From Prevotella sp. (GTDB taxonomy: Bacteria > Bacteroidota > Bacteroidia > Bacteroidales > Bacteroidaceae): a stretch of DNA of 23,265 nt. The stretch spans positions 1 through 23,265 of the forward strand of contig JAFRZC010000075.1 of NCBI GenBank assembly GCA_017442765.1, written 5' to 3'. Position 1 is the stretch's first letter. Each line of letters begins with the position of its first letter. A program made the translations under genes and the position numbers. This document shows positions 1-6,894 of this stretch, piece after piece. The notes beneath the pieces are model-generated. The model ran no database searches. It worked only from the letters and a program-made list of their open reading frames with translations, and was not told the DNA's origin.

Positions 1-455
1 CAGCCTTTCCAGAAGGCCTCGTCGTCGGTCAAATCGGCAAAGGTCACAGGCAGATAGCCCAGTCGGGTGTTCATCGACATCACGGCGGCACCGCTCGTCA
101 GCGAGAATATCTTGGCATGGGGCCAGCGTGTGCGGGCCAGCGAGAAGGTCAGGTCTTTGATGCGTTTGGCCAGACCGCGACCACGATAGTCGGGATGCAC
201 GATAAGTCCGCTCGTGGTGACATATTTCTTGTTCTCCCACGTCTCGATATAACTGAAGCCTGCGAAGCGGTCGCCGTTGAGGGCGATTACGGCCTTGGCC
301 TCGCGGATGCGCTTGGCCAGATACTCGTGGGTACGGGTGGCGATGCCGCTGCCGCGCACCTTGGCGGCTTCCTCAATGGTCTTGAGAATGGTGTCGACAT
401 ATTTCTCGTGTTCCTCGTCGGCCACCATCACTTGTATCTCATCTGTTGTTTCCAT
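1..455 (-). CDS. GNAT-family N-acetyltransferase of the arginine cluster (C-terminus cut by window edge)
   Basis: Begins ATG at 455 and stays open to base 1, giving 151 full codons; the 3' end lies outside the window. The translation starts METTDEIQVMVADEEHEKYV and contains the acetyl-CoA binding signature of GNAT proteins (VHPDYRGRGLAKRIKDL, about residues 87-103), followed by an ALTSGAAVMSMNTRLGY-like helix in which a residue run around Asn129 matches the usual end of the fold. It follows argR on the same strand after 67 bp. In Bacteroidota a GNAT gene commonly sits between argR and argG, and it is thought to make the N-acylated glutamate that starts arginine synthesis; that role is inferred from position, not seen in the sequence. 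The 67-bp spacer holds a 7-nt tandem tract. Confidence 0.8.
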   Translation of the reverse strand, partial: METTDEIQVMVADEEHEKYVDTILKTIEEAAKVRGSGIATRTHEYLAKRIREAKAVIALNGDRFAGFSYIETWENKKYVTTSGLIVHPDYRGRGLAKRIKDLTFSLARTRWPHAKIFSLTSGAAVMSMNTRLGYLPVTFADLTDDEAFWKG

Positions 456-461
456 TTTCAA

Positions 462-489
462 TCTTTTTACTTTTCACTTTTCAGTTTTC
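462..489 (-). repeat. 7-nt tandem tract (GAAAAGT family) before the GNAT gene
   Basis: Read on the minus strand it is GAAAACT, GAAAAGT, GAAAAGT and a degenerate AAAAAGA unit, ending 7 bases before the GNAT start codon. It is one of several tracts in this window that share a period of 7 nt but not a sequence. Confidence 0.6.
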
Positions 490-522
490 ATAAGGCCCGC
501 AGGCCGAAGTGCCGGGAGGGGG

Positions 523-1002
523 TTACCCTTTCATCTCGGGTATCACCCGCTCCAGTCTGCTGACGACTTCCTGGGGTGTCTGGCCTTGGCGGATGACGAT
601 GAAGATGGTATCGTCGCCGGCTATGGTGCCGAGAATTTCGGGAATGTCGCTGTTGTCGATGTTGTAGGCTATTGAGCTGGCATAGCCCGGACGGGTCTTG
701 ATGACACCCATGTTGCCCGAGAAGTTGATGCTCACAAATCCCGGCACCCGCAGCATCTCGGTGGCGAGCTGGTTGCCGTGGACACGCTTGTACATGGTTT
801 CATTGGGTAGCACATACACGTATTTCCCGCCTATAGTCGCGGCCTTGGCCACTTTCAGTTGCTTCATATCGCGGCTTAGCGTGGCCTGGGTGACGGTGAT
901 GCCCTCTTTGGCCAGAGCTGTCAACACTTCCTCCTGGCTTCCCATCTGGCGGCTCGATATGAGCATCTTCAACACTTCTAAACGATTGCCTTTATTATTC
1001 AT
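523..1002 (-). CDS. argR: Arginine repressor ArgR
   Basis: 159 residues, the usual ArgR length. The N-terminal winged helix-turn-helix is clear: SQEEVLTALAKEGITVTQAT then LSRDMKQL (about residues 22-50) carries the family's SR pair in the recognition helix. The C-terminal hexamerisation and arginine-binding domain has GTIAGDDTIFIVI (about residues 124-136), with the paired Asp residues that contact arginine in the family. ArgR binds ARG-box operators when arginine is plentiful. It lies upstream of the GNAT gene on the same strand, and a full promoter plus candidate ARG boxes precede it, so autoregulation is likely (inference). ATG at 1002 was chosen because the protein aligns from its first residue and a promoter lies 31 bp away. 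Confidence 0.95.
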   Translation of the reverse strand: MNNKGNRLEVLKMLISSRQMGSQEEVLTALAKEGITVTQATLSRDMKQLKVAKAATIGGKYVYVLPNETMYKRVHGNQLATEMLRVPGFVSINFSGNMGVIKTRPGYASSIAYNIDNSDIPEILGTIAGDDTIFIVIRQGQTPQEVVSRLERVIPEMKG

Positions 1003-1032
1003 TATTTTGTATTTTTATTCGCTTATGCGCTG

Positions 1033-1064
1033 CAAAATTACAAAATAATGAATAAATAACCAAA
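1033..1064 (-). promoter_or_regulatory. argR promoter (Bacteroidota type)
   Basis: On the minus strand TTTG (1064-1061), 20 nt, then TAATTTTG (1040-1033). This matches the Bacteroidota -33/-7 consensus exactly. Transcription should start near 1027, leaving a leader of about 25 nt. Confidence 0.75.
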
Positions 1065-1084
1065 TAAAAATGCAATTATTTGCA
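1049..1084. promoter_or_regulatory. Candidate pair of ARG boxes over the argR promoter
   Basis: A 14-nt inverted repeat, TGCAATTATTTGCA (1071-1084), lies just upstream of the -33 element. A second site beginning TGAATAAAT (1049-1062) has one good ARG half-site (TGAAT) and a poor partner. Their starts are 22 bp apart, close to two helical turns, as for paired ARG boxes in other bacteria. Assignment as ArgR operators is an inference. Confidence 0.4.
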
Positions 1085-1110
1085 TCTGCTCACGAAAAAT
1101 CGAGCAGATG
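1083..1110 (-). terminator. Hairpin downstream of the serpin gene
   Basis: Perfect 9-bp stem CATCTGCTC (1083-1091) / GAGCAGATG (1102-1110) with a 10-nt loop, 43 nt after the serpin stop. No U-run follows directly (the T-rich stretch is in the loop and about 13 nt further on), so it is terminator-like rather than a textbook intrinsic terminator. Confidence 0.4.
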
Positions 1111-1153
1111 ACACACGTATACTATGTCTTTGGCCAGAGAATGCCCCGACTTT

Positions 1154-2647
1154 TCACTCGCCGTGATACTGACCGATGAAGAGGATAGTGCCGGTGGTGC
1201 GCTCGGTGATAAGGTAGAGGAACGGCCGGTCGGCATGGAAAATATATTCGTCAACCTTTTGGGGCTTGCCGGCATAGCCAGTGATAATCATTTCTTCTAA
1301 GGTGACGGCGGCGGCGCGGGTGCCCTCCTCATTCACTTCAATCTTTGCCTTCTGCAACATCTTTGAAAGGGCGAGGTTCGCACCAGGGCCATAGGCAGAC
1401 ACGTCGGCCATACGGCTGAAGTCGGCTTTACGATCATTGAAGGCGGTCGGGATGCCCAGTTGGCACAGCAGCTCGTTTAGATGCAGGCGCACCTCGGTAG
1501 CGAAACGCGGAATCTTCACATCGACTCTGGCAGCGCGAGATTGCTGCTGGAGCTGCTGAAGCGCATGGGGAGAGAGCGACGACAGCACGTCGGCCACCGT
1601 CTGCCCCTTGTCGGGAAGGATCAGGGTCATATCGTATCTCACCTCGCCCTTATAGGGAAGCTTCAGGGCGGTATAGCCTTTCCCTTTCGCATAGGAGAAC
1701 AGACTTTTCTGGTGCATCAAGGGGAGTTTCTTGCGCGTGCCGTTCTCCATGGTGAAAATCTCGTCCTTGGTCTCTTCCTCCTTGAAGGGTATGTCCCAGT
1801 TGCTGTCGAAAAAGACCGCATTGAGACCGAACAGTAGTGTGTTCTGTTCAGTGGTGTCCACCATTCTGGGTATCATGCCTTCGGTCTGCCGGGCACACCA
1901 GTCGTTCACCTCCTGCACGGCCTTCGGGTCGGTGAAGTCCATGTTGCGCACCAGTGCCTCATAGTTGTCTGTGGCCTGTTGTTGGAAAGGTCGTTTCATT
2001 TGAAAACTGCTGTTCACGAACAAGGCATTCGCCATCAGAAAGCGCGACCCTATGCGACTGTCGGTGAGGTAGGGTGTCATTTTCCGGTAAAAGCTGTCGG
2101 TTTCTTCGGGCAGTGCGCCCAGCAGACGGGTCAGCTCCTTCTGCGTCTGAGCGGCCGCGCCGTCGTTGGTCAGGCTCAGCAGGCAGGCGATGCTCAGGGG
2201 AGAGAACACCGCGCTCTGCTGTTTGGGCAGTTCACGCATCAGGCGCAGTGCCAAGCCGTTGACATGCTCGATAATCTTCCTGTCGGCTGTGGTCAGTATC
2301 ACCTCCCGACGATCCTTCCTCGGTGGGATGAACGTGTACTCGTCGAGTTCGATGGTCATGTCCTGACCTGCCTTGATAGTCTTCTCCTGGTAGCCGATAT
2401 AACTCACCTTGATTTCGCTGTTCATGTCGGGAACCGTCAGCGTGAAGCGACCGTTTATATCCGTGATGGTACTGCTCTTTGAGCGTTTGTCGGCAGCCTC
2501 TTCAGTACTGTTGACAATGATTATCCCCACGCCGATAAGGGGATCCCGTGTGTTGCTGTCAATCACCTTTCCTGTTATCTGCACTTGGGCCTGCGTCAGC
2601 TGAACCGCGAACAGCAGACACGACAGGACTGTTATTATTCTTCTCAT
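1154..2647 (-). CDS. Secreted serpin with N-terminal carboxypeptidase-regulatory-like domain
   Basis: 497 residues from ATG at 2647; longer readings begin upstream of the promoter and are rejected. Residues 1-20 form a Sec signal peptide (cleavage likely after LTQA, no convincing lipobox). Residues 22-105 are a CarboxypepD_reg-like beta-sandwich (QITGKVIDSNTRDPLIGVGI ... GYQEKT), common at the N-terminus of Bacteroidota outer-membrane proteins. Residues ~121-497 are a full serpin fold: VFSPLSIACLLSL, LLFGLNAVFFDSNW, KLPLMHQ, and the C-terminal RPFLYLI...ILFIGQ. The reactive-loop hinge EEGTRAAAVT (about 440-449) has the small residues needed for loop insertion, so it should be an inhibitory serpin; counting from the hinge puts P1-P1' at about Thr456-Gly457. 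Probable target: a host or competitor serine or cysteine protease. Single gene with its own promoter. Confidence 0.9.
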   Translation of the reverse strand: MRRIITVLSCLLFAVQLTQAQVQITGKVIDSNTRDPLIGVGIIIVNSTEEAADKRSKSSTITDINGRFTLTVPDMNSEIKVSYIGYQEKTIKAGQDMTIELDEYTFIPPRKDRREVILTTADRKIIEHVNGLALRLMRELPKQQSAVFSPLSIACLLSLTNDGAAAQTQKELTRLLGALPEETDSFYRKMTPYLTDSRIGSRFLMANALFVNSSFQMKRPFQQQATDNYEALVRNMDFTDPKAVQEVNDWCARQTEGMIPRMVDTTEQNTLLFGLNAVFFDSNWDIPFKEEETKDEIFTMENGTRKKLPLMHQKSLFSYAKGKGYTALKLPYKGEVRYDMTLILPDKGQTVADVLSSLSPHALQQLQQQSRAARVDVKIPRFATEVRLHLNELLCQLGIPTAFNDRKADFSRMADVSAYGPGANLALSKMLQKAKIEVNEEGTRAAAVTLEEMIITGYAGKPQKVDEYIFHADRPFLYLITERTTGTILFIGQYHGE

Positions 2648-2704
2648 CTCGTATAAATGTAATTGTAATAATGTAATAAGGTAATCACGAAAATAATCTT
2701 TTTG

Positions 2705-2735
2705 CAAAGATAGAGATTTCTCTGAGACAATCAAA
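2705..2735 (-). promoter_or_regulatory. Serpin promoter (Bacteroidota type)
   Basis: Minus strand TTTG (2735-2732), 19 nt, TATCTTTG (2712-2705). The predicted leader is about 50 nt and includes repeated ATTAC units. The -33 element lies inside the conserved edge of the intergenic repeat element at 2724-3090. Confidence 0.75.
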
Positions 2736-3090
2736 AATAGGGGAGATTTTTTACACTTATTAACATTTTGTGTTTCCATTTTAACGTCATAATTGAGGAT
2801 TTTTCGAGATGAAAACTCGTGGGCGCAAATTTTGCAAGCACGAGTGTGCAATGTTTCTGCTACCGCAGACAGATGAGGGATGAAGGATGATGGATGAGTG
2901 TGTGCAATTTTTGTTTTGCGAACGCTCGAGCGTTCACTTGCGAAAGATAAGCTTTCGCATCACGAAAGACCATCTTTTAGACCCAGAAAAACGGTCTTTT
3001 GCAAGGTGAGACATATATGTTTGAGCCAGAAAGTGGAGCAAAAAGGAAGTGAAAGTGGGGTGAAGGGGTAGGAAAATGCAATTTTTTTGC
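2724..3090 (-). repeat. Palindrome-rich intergenic element, copy A
   Basis: About 367 bp that aligns end to end with 18099-18458. Shared landmarks in plus-strand order: an ACARTCAAA...GGGRGA...TTTACA...TTAACA block; TTTTAAC..CAT....TG..GATTTT.CGA; short hairpins; AAAGACC(A/G)TCTTT; a CGGTCTTTT/CCGTGTTTT box; AGGTGA(G/T)ACATATATGTTT; a G-rich tract of degenerate ~11-nt units; GGAAAATG; and a final small hairpin. Copy A adds a perfect 16-bp palindrome GAACGCTCGAGCGTTC (2920-2935) and an 8-bp hairpin TGCGAAAG/CTTTCGCA (2939-2959). No ORF of note. It ends at the serpin promoter. Confidence 0.7.
2872..2899 (+). repeat. 7-nt tandem tract GATGARK x4
   Basis: GATGAGG, GATGAAG, GATGATG, GATGAGT in uninterrupted 7-nt register, inside copy A of the intergenic element and absent from copy B. 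Confidence 0.65.
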
Positions 3091-3413
3091 TCTAAAACGT
3101 AGTTAAAAGTCAACGGTATCCGTTAACATTTCGCCCTCGGATTTTGTAATTATTAACAATTTGGGGATTTTCTGTAACTATTTAGCGAATCATGAATGGA
3201 GTCGCCTACGGCGAGAACCATCGGTCGCGGGTGCGCAGCAGCCGCGACCTTTTCAACCTATTCGTGAAGCGAGGGAAAGAATATTTATTAAAATTTGAAT
3301 ATAGGATTAAGCAAAAAGTTTATTTTGATGGATTTTGAATAGATTTTGTTTAATTTCTGCACGATGTGCATCCTTAAAACCTATTCGCTGAATATGGTTC
3401 TTGGCGACGAGTG
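3091..3413. other. Gene-free stretch with hairpins and short direct repeats
   Basis: No credible ORF. It holds two TTAACA...GGATTTT units (about 3123-3145 and 3152-3172) resembling the low-coordinate edge of the intergenic element; a small hairpin TCGCC-TAC-GGCGA (3202-3214); an 8-bp GC-only hairpin GGTCGCGG (3223-3230) / CCGCGACC (3242-3249) followed by TTTT on the plus strand; and a direct repeat AACCTATTCG (about 3255 and 3379) flanking AT-rich DNA. It is the 3' flank of the PagL-like gene, but no minus-strand terminator with a U-run is evident. Confidence 0.5.
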
Positions 3414-4772
3414 TTATAGATAGCGCGAGGAGCTGCGGCGGGTGATCAGGCTTGTAGGTGCTTTGGGCTTTCGGGTTTTCAGACGGATGGGCATGGCGAG
3501 AACCAGCTCGGTGAGGTCGGCCTTGGTGTCGTGGGCTTTGATGGCGAAGCCTGCGGAAAGGCCGCCCATTCCCGGGATGGCATACTGCACGCCGATGCGC
3601 TCATATACGGGACGCTCCATGATGGAGGCGTTCTGTCCGAGACGGCGGTAGAGGTAGGTGCCGATGGACATGTTCACGATGAACCGCCGATAGTAAACCT
3701 CGTGCTTGAGGGCGATGCCCATCGACCAGGGCTTGTGCTGGTATTGTCGGCCATACTTCTCGTCAATCTCCCTGACGCGGCCGGTATAGCTGACGTGGAA
3801 CAGGTCGAGGCCTATGCCCGATGCCCATCGGCGCGCATAGCGGTACATGAAGTCGAGTTGTGAGGAGTAGGTGACGTAGCGATGGAAGTCTGCGGTGCGG
3901 TAGTCTTCCTCGTCCGGAGGAGTGTTGAACTGGGTGAGCTGCCAGTCTTCGTGGAGGGTTTTCCCACCTACGCCGGCCGTGATTTTGGTGAAGAAATAGG
4001 GGCGGAAGGCCGTGCGGTTGGAGGCAACGGATGAATGCGGGTAGGTTCGGGATGAACAGTTCTCTTGTTCTCGAACGAGATATTCGTAGCCGGGCTCATA
4101 GCTTATTCCTATGGATGGGCCGAGGACGTTCGCACCCTTGTTGGGCCGGTAGAGTGCACCGTTGCTATGGTGGTAGAAGTCGATGCCCATGCGCAGTCCC
4201 CACTTCGGGGCGAAGTGCCAAGTGGCATGTGCTCCGGCGGTGAAGTAGATGAGCCATCGGGTGCCAATCAGCTCGTTGTCAACGTTGTTTTCTTTGTTGT
4301 AGATGCGGTTTGTATAGCCTACACCGGTGCCGAGCGTGTAGTCGGCACTCCAGTTTCGGCGACGGAAGATGGGTCGGGTGAAGGTGGCATAGACAGTAGC
4401 GATGTTGCCAAGGCGCGAGGTGTAGTCCACTTCCTCGGCCAGTCCCCAGGCGGGGTCGGGACGGCGGTGAAGGGTGACATCGTTGACTGAGTAGCGGAAG
4501 CCGACGCTTAGCGAGGGATAGCCGAAGTCGGCATCGATGGCGTTGCTGTCGGTGGGCAGGGCGGTATAGTTAAGCTCGGCGGCGAGGGAGATAACGTTTT
4601 TCTTCTGAATGAATTTGCGTGAATACTTATCCCAGCTGACCACTTGTGCGGGTTGCAGGGTGAGGGTATAGCCGATGTGCCGGAGGGAATCGTTGTTGTC
4701 TCCATCCTCTCTTGCTCCCGCCTGTAGGGAAACAGACAAGACAAGCACAAGTGTCCATGGTTTTATCCTCAC
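3414..4772 (-). CDS. PagL-like acyloxyacyl hydrolase family outer-membrane protein
   Basis: 452 residues with a Sec signal peptide (cleavage near LQAGA-RED, residue 20) and alternating aromatic/polar beta-strands typical of an outer-membrane barrel. Residues 192-215 (GLRMGIDFYHHSNG followed by NKGAN) match the lipid A 3-O-deacylase (PagL) active site, in which the His of an HxSN motif and the following Ser are catalytic; here these would be His201 and Ser203. Known PagL enzymes are about 150-190 residues, so this protein is more than twice as long, and its second half repeats the pattern (GIGLDLFHVSYTG, 319-331). Likely role: trimming acyl chains of lipid A or a related lipid at the outer membrane (inferred). 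Starts 15 bp after the pheS stop, so probably co-transcribed. Basic Ser/Arg-rich tail at the C-terminus. Confidence 0.7.
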   Translation of the reverse strand: MRIKPWTLVLVLSVSLQAGAREDGDNNDSLRHIGYTLTLQPAQVVSWDKYSRKFIQKKNVISLAAELNYTALPTDSNAIDADFGYPSLSVGFRYSVNDVTLHRRPDPAWGLAEEVDYTSRLGNIATVYATFTRPIFRRRNWSADYTLGTGVGYTNRIYNKENNVDNELIGTRWLIYFTAGAHATWHFAPKWGLRMGIDFYHHSNGALYRPNKGANVLGPSIGISYEPGYEYLVREQENCSSRTYPHSSVASNRTAFRPYFFTKITAGVGGKTLHEDWQLTQFNTPPDEEDYRTADFHRYVTYSSQLDFMYRYARRWASGIGLDLFHVSYTGRVREIDEKYGRQYQHKPWSMGIALKHEVYYRRFIVNMSIGTYLYRRLGQNASIMERPVYERIGVQYAIPGMGGLSAGFAIKAHDTKADLTELVLAMPIRLKTRKPKAPTSLITRRSSSRYL

Positions 4773-4787
4773 GCTATTTCCGTCTTA

Positions 4788-5825
4788 TCAGTTCGCTGCC
4801 TCGAACTGGCGCAGGAACTGAACGTCGTTCTCCGAGAACATGCGCAGGTCGGCGACGTGGTATTTCAGGTTGGTGATGCGCTCCACGCCCAGCCCAAAGG
4901 CATAGCCTGTATAGACGTTGCTGTCGATGCCGCAGGCCTCGAGCACGTTGGGGTCAACCATGCCGCATCCGAGAATCTCTACCCAGCCCGTGTGCTTGCA
5001 GAAGCCGCACCCCTTTCCGCCGCAGATGTGGCAGGAGATGTCCATCTCGGCACTAGGCTCGGTGAAGGGGAAGTAGCTTGGGCGCAGGCGTATCTTGGTG
5101 TCGGGGCCGAACAGCTCGCGTGCGAAGGTGAGAAGCACTTGCTTCAGGTCGGTGAACGAGACGTTCTTATCGACATACAGGCCCTCTATCTGGTGGAAGA
5201 AGCAGTGTGCGCGGGCGGAGATGGCTTCGTTGCGATAGACGCGCCCGGGACAGATTACGCGGATTGGGGGCTGGTGGGTCTCCATGTAGTGGCTCTGGTC
5301 GTTCGACGTATGCGAGCGGAGAATGACGTTCTTGGCCACGTCGTCGGGGTTGGTCTCTATGAAGAACGTGTCCTGCATGTCGCGGGCGGGATGGTCGGCG
5401 GCGAAGTTGAGCTTCGTGAACACGTGCAGGTCGTCGTCAATCTCACTGCCCTCGGCCAGCGTGAAGCCCATGCGATGGAAGATGTCCACGATCTGGTTTT
5501 TGACAATCGTGAGCGGATGGCGCGTGCCCAGGCTGACGGGATAGGCCGAGCGGGTGAGGTCAATGTCGTCGCCCGAGGTCTCCTGCGTGTCAATCTGTGC
5601 TTTCAGCTCGTTCAGCCGCCCGATGGCCGTCTGCTTGAGTTCGTTGATTTTCATGCCGACAGCTTTCTTCTGTTCGGCGGCCACACTGCGGAAGTCGCTC
5701 ATCAACTGGTTGATTTCGCCTTTCTTGCTGAGGTATTTCAAACGGAGGCTTTCAACATCTTCTGCGTTGGAGGCCTTCATCGCCTTCACTTCGTTGAGCA
5801 GTGTTTCTATCTTCTGTAAGAGCAT
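4788..5825 (-). CDS. pheS: Phenylalanyl-tRNA synthetase alpha subunit
   Basis: 345 residues. ATG at 5825 gives the standard start MLLQKIETLLNEVKAM; the upstream extension runs through the promoter. The N-terminal coiled coil (1-85) binds tRNA. The class II core has motif 1 (RHPLTIVKNQIVDIFHRMGF), motif 2 (RSHTSNDQSHYM ... PGRVYRNE) and motif 3 (YAFGLGVERI). Between SAEMDIS and GWVEILGCGMV there is a cysteine-rich insert CHICGGKGCGFC, two CxxC pairs that could bind zinc; E. coli PheS lacks it, but it is usual in this phylum as far as I recall. With PheT (elsewhere) it charges tRNA-Phe. First gene of a two-gene unit with the PagL-like protein. Confidence 0.96.
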   Translation of the reverse strand: MLLQKIETLLNEVKAMKASNAEDVESLRLKYLSKKGEINQLMSDFRSVAAEQKKAVGMKINELKQTAIGRLNELKAQIDTQETSGDDIDLTRSAYPVSLGTRHPLTIVKNQIVDIFHRMGFTLAEGSEIDDDLHVFTKLNFAADHPARDMQDTFFIETNPDDVAKNVILRSHTSNDQSHYMETHQPPIRVICPGRVYRNEAISARAHCFFHQIEGLYVDKNVSFTDLKQVLLTFARELFGPDTKIRLRPSYFPFTEPSAEMDISCHICGGKGCGFCKHTGWVEILGCGMVDPNVLEACGIDSNVYTGYAFGLGVERITNLKYHVADLRMFSENDVQFLRQFEAAN

Positions 5826-5877
5826 AATCTGAATATTTTGGTTTTGATAATCTTCTGCAAAGGCTAAAAATTTTGTG

Positions 5878-5885
5878 CAAAGGTA
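5878..5885 (-). promoter_or_regulatory. Probable pheS -7 promoter element
   Basis: TACCTTTG on the minus strand, 52 bp from the pheS start. The -33 position falls in a 7-nt tandem tract and has no good TTTG, so this is a weaker call than the other promoters. Confidence 0.45.
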
Positions 5886-5892
5886 CAAAATA

Positions 5893-5920
5893 ATTCATAA
5901 TGCATAATGCATAATTGATA
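5893..5920. repeat. 7-nt tandem tract ATNCATA x4 between divergent genes
   Basis: ATTCATA, ATGCATA, ATGCATA, ATTGATA in continuous 7-nt register. It lies between the pheS -7 element and a plus-strand TAATTTTG (5930-5937) that could serve the DUF4348 gene, though that site also lacks a -33 match. A palindrome CCGAAAATTTCGG follows at 5938-5950. Confidence 0.6.
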
Positions 5921-5994
5921 ATTATTTTGTAATTTTGCCGAAAATTTCGGTTATGAGAGGGAAAAGGTGAGAGGGATTATGCATTATGAAAAGC

Positions 5995-6047
5995 GTTTAG
6001 TGTTTAGTGTTTAGTGTTTAGCGTTTATGCATTATGAATTATGAATT
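5995..6047 (+). repeat. 7-nt tandem tract running into the DUF4348 start codon
   Basis: Units in unbroken register: GTTTAGT x3 (5995-6015), GTTTAGC, GTTTATG, CATTATG, AATTATG, then AATTAAA. Three ATGs 7 nt apart (6027, 6034, 6041) fall in all three frames; only the one at 6034 is open. The last 28 nt match the tract at 7909-7936 with two differences. Confidence 0.75.
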
Positions 6048-6894
6048 AAATAGTCGTTATTTGGTTGTTGCCGGAATGGTATTCCTGCTTATTGCACTGG
6101 GAGTTACCGCCTGTCGGGACAAGAAGCCGCCGGTAGATGAGACTCCTCAAGTTGATACCACAAAGGTCGATACCGTGGCAGTTGACTCTGCCGAGAACAT
6201 CATCGAGGAAACGCCGATGCCCAAGGCGGCCGACGAGCTCTTCGACGATTTCTTTTTCAACTTCGCCGCCAACAGGAAGCTCCAGCGCGAGCGCATACAG
6301 TTCCCCTTGCAGGTGGTCTCTGGCGGGAAAACCACACTCGTGCAGCCCGGCCAATGGCAGACAGACCATTTCTTCATGAATCAAGACTTCTACACCCTTA
6401 TCTTCGACAGCCAGAAGCAGATGGAAGTCGTGAAGGATACTACTGTCGGGCATGTCGTTGTAGAGAAAATCAACTTGGGAAGGAAAAGTGTCAGGCAATA
6501 TGTCTTCGACCGCATTAACGGACAGTGGAGGATGACCTCTGTGAACAATAGTGGTGTCTATCAGAATCAGAACGCCTCGTTCCTCGACTTCTATCAGAAG
6601 TTTGTCACCGACTCCACCTTCCAGGCCGAGAGCATCAACGACCCGTTGAAGTTCGTCGGACCCGACCCCGAGACAGATCAGGGTAATGTTGACGGCATCC
6701 TCGCTCCGGAGCAGTTTGCCACCTTCAGTCCTGAACTGCCCACAGGTGAAATCTACAACATCATCTATGGACAGAAATACGCCAAGACCGACCAGAAAAT
6801 TTTTGTCATCCGCGGCATCGCCAACGGACTTGAGACGCAGCTCACCTTCAAACGTGTGGGCGGAAAGTGGAAACTCACGAAACTGATTATCTGA
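6034..6894 (+). CDS. DUF4348-family lipoprotein
   Basis: 286 residues. Lipoprotein signal peptide with hydrophobic stretch 9-25 and lipobox VTAC (Cys27); the mature N-terminus is acidic and Thr/Pro-rich (residues 28-60), a typical linker. The globular part starts ADELFDDFFFNFAANRKLQRE and has two similar beta-rich halves, each ending in a WR/WK motif (NGQWRMTSVNN near 165 and GGKWKLTKLII at the C-terminus), so an internal duplication is likely. I assign DUF4348 from this pattern; its function is unknown. The first residues MNYELN are encoded by the 7-nt tandem tract. The stop overlaps the murB start by one base (TGATG), implying co-translation with murB, so a cell-envelope role is plausible. 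Confidence 0.75.
   Translation: MNYELNSRYLVVAGMVFLLIALGVTACRDKKPPVDETPQVDTTKVDTVAVDSAENIIEETPMPKAADELFDDFFFNFAANRKLQRERIQFPLQVVSGGKTTLVQPGQWQTDHFFMNQDFYTLIFDSQKQMEVVKDTTVGHVVVEKINLGRKSVRQYVFDRINGQWRMTSVNNSGVYQNQNASFLDFYQKFVTDSTFQAESINDPLKFVGPDPETDQGNVDGILAPEQFATFSPELPTGEIYNIIYGQKYAKTDQKIFVIRGIANGLETQLTFKRVGGKWKLTKLII

Noticed and set aside
1071..1084. TGCAATTATTTGCA followed by a T-run on the minus strand as an intrinsic terminator
   Set aside because: The stem is only 5 bp and AT-rich; its position against the argR -33 element makes an operator more likely.
2648..2851. 68-residue N-terminal extension of the serpin
   Set aside because: It would place the start upstream of the serpin promoter and bury the signal peptide in the protein interior.
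4857..5819. 320-codon plus-strand open frame opposite pheS
   Set aside because: It is the antisense shadow of pheS, whose class II motifs are unmistakable; the shadow has no recognisable domain or promoter.
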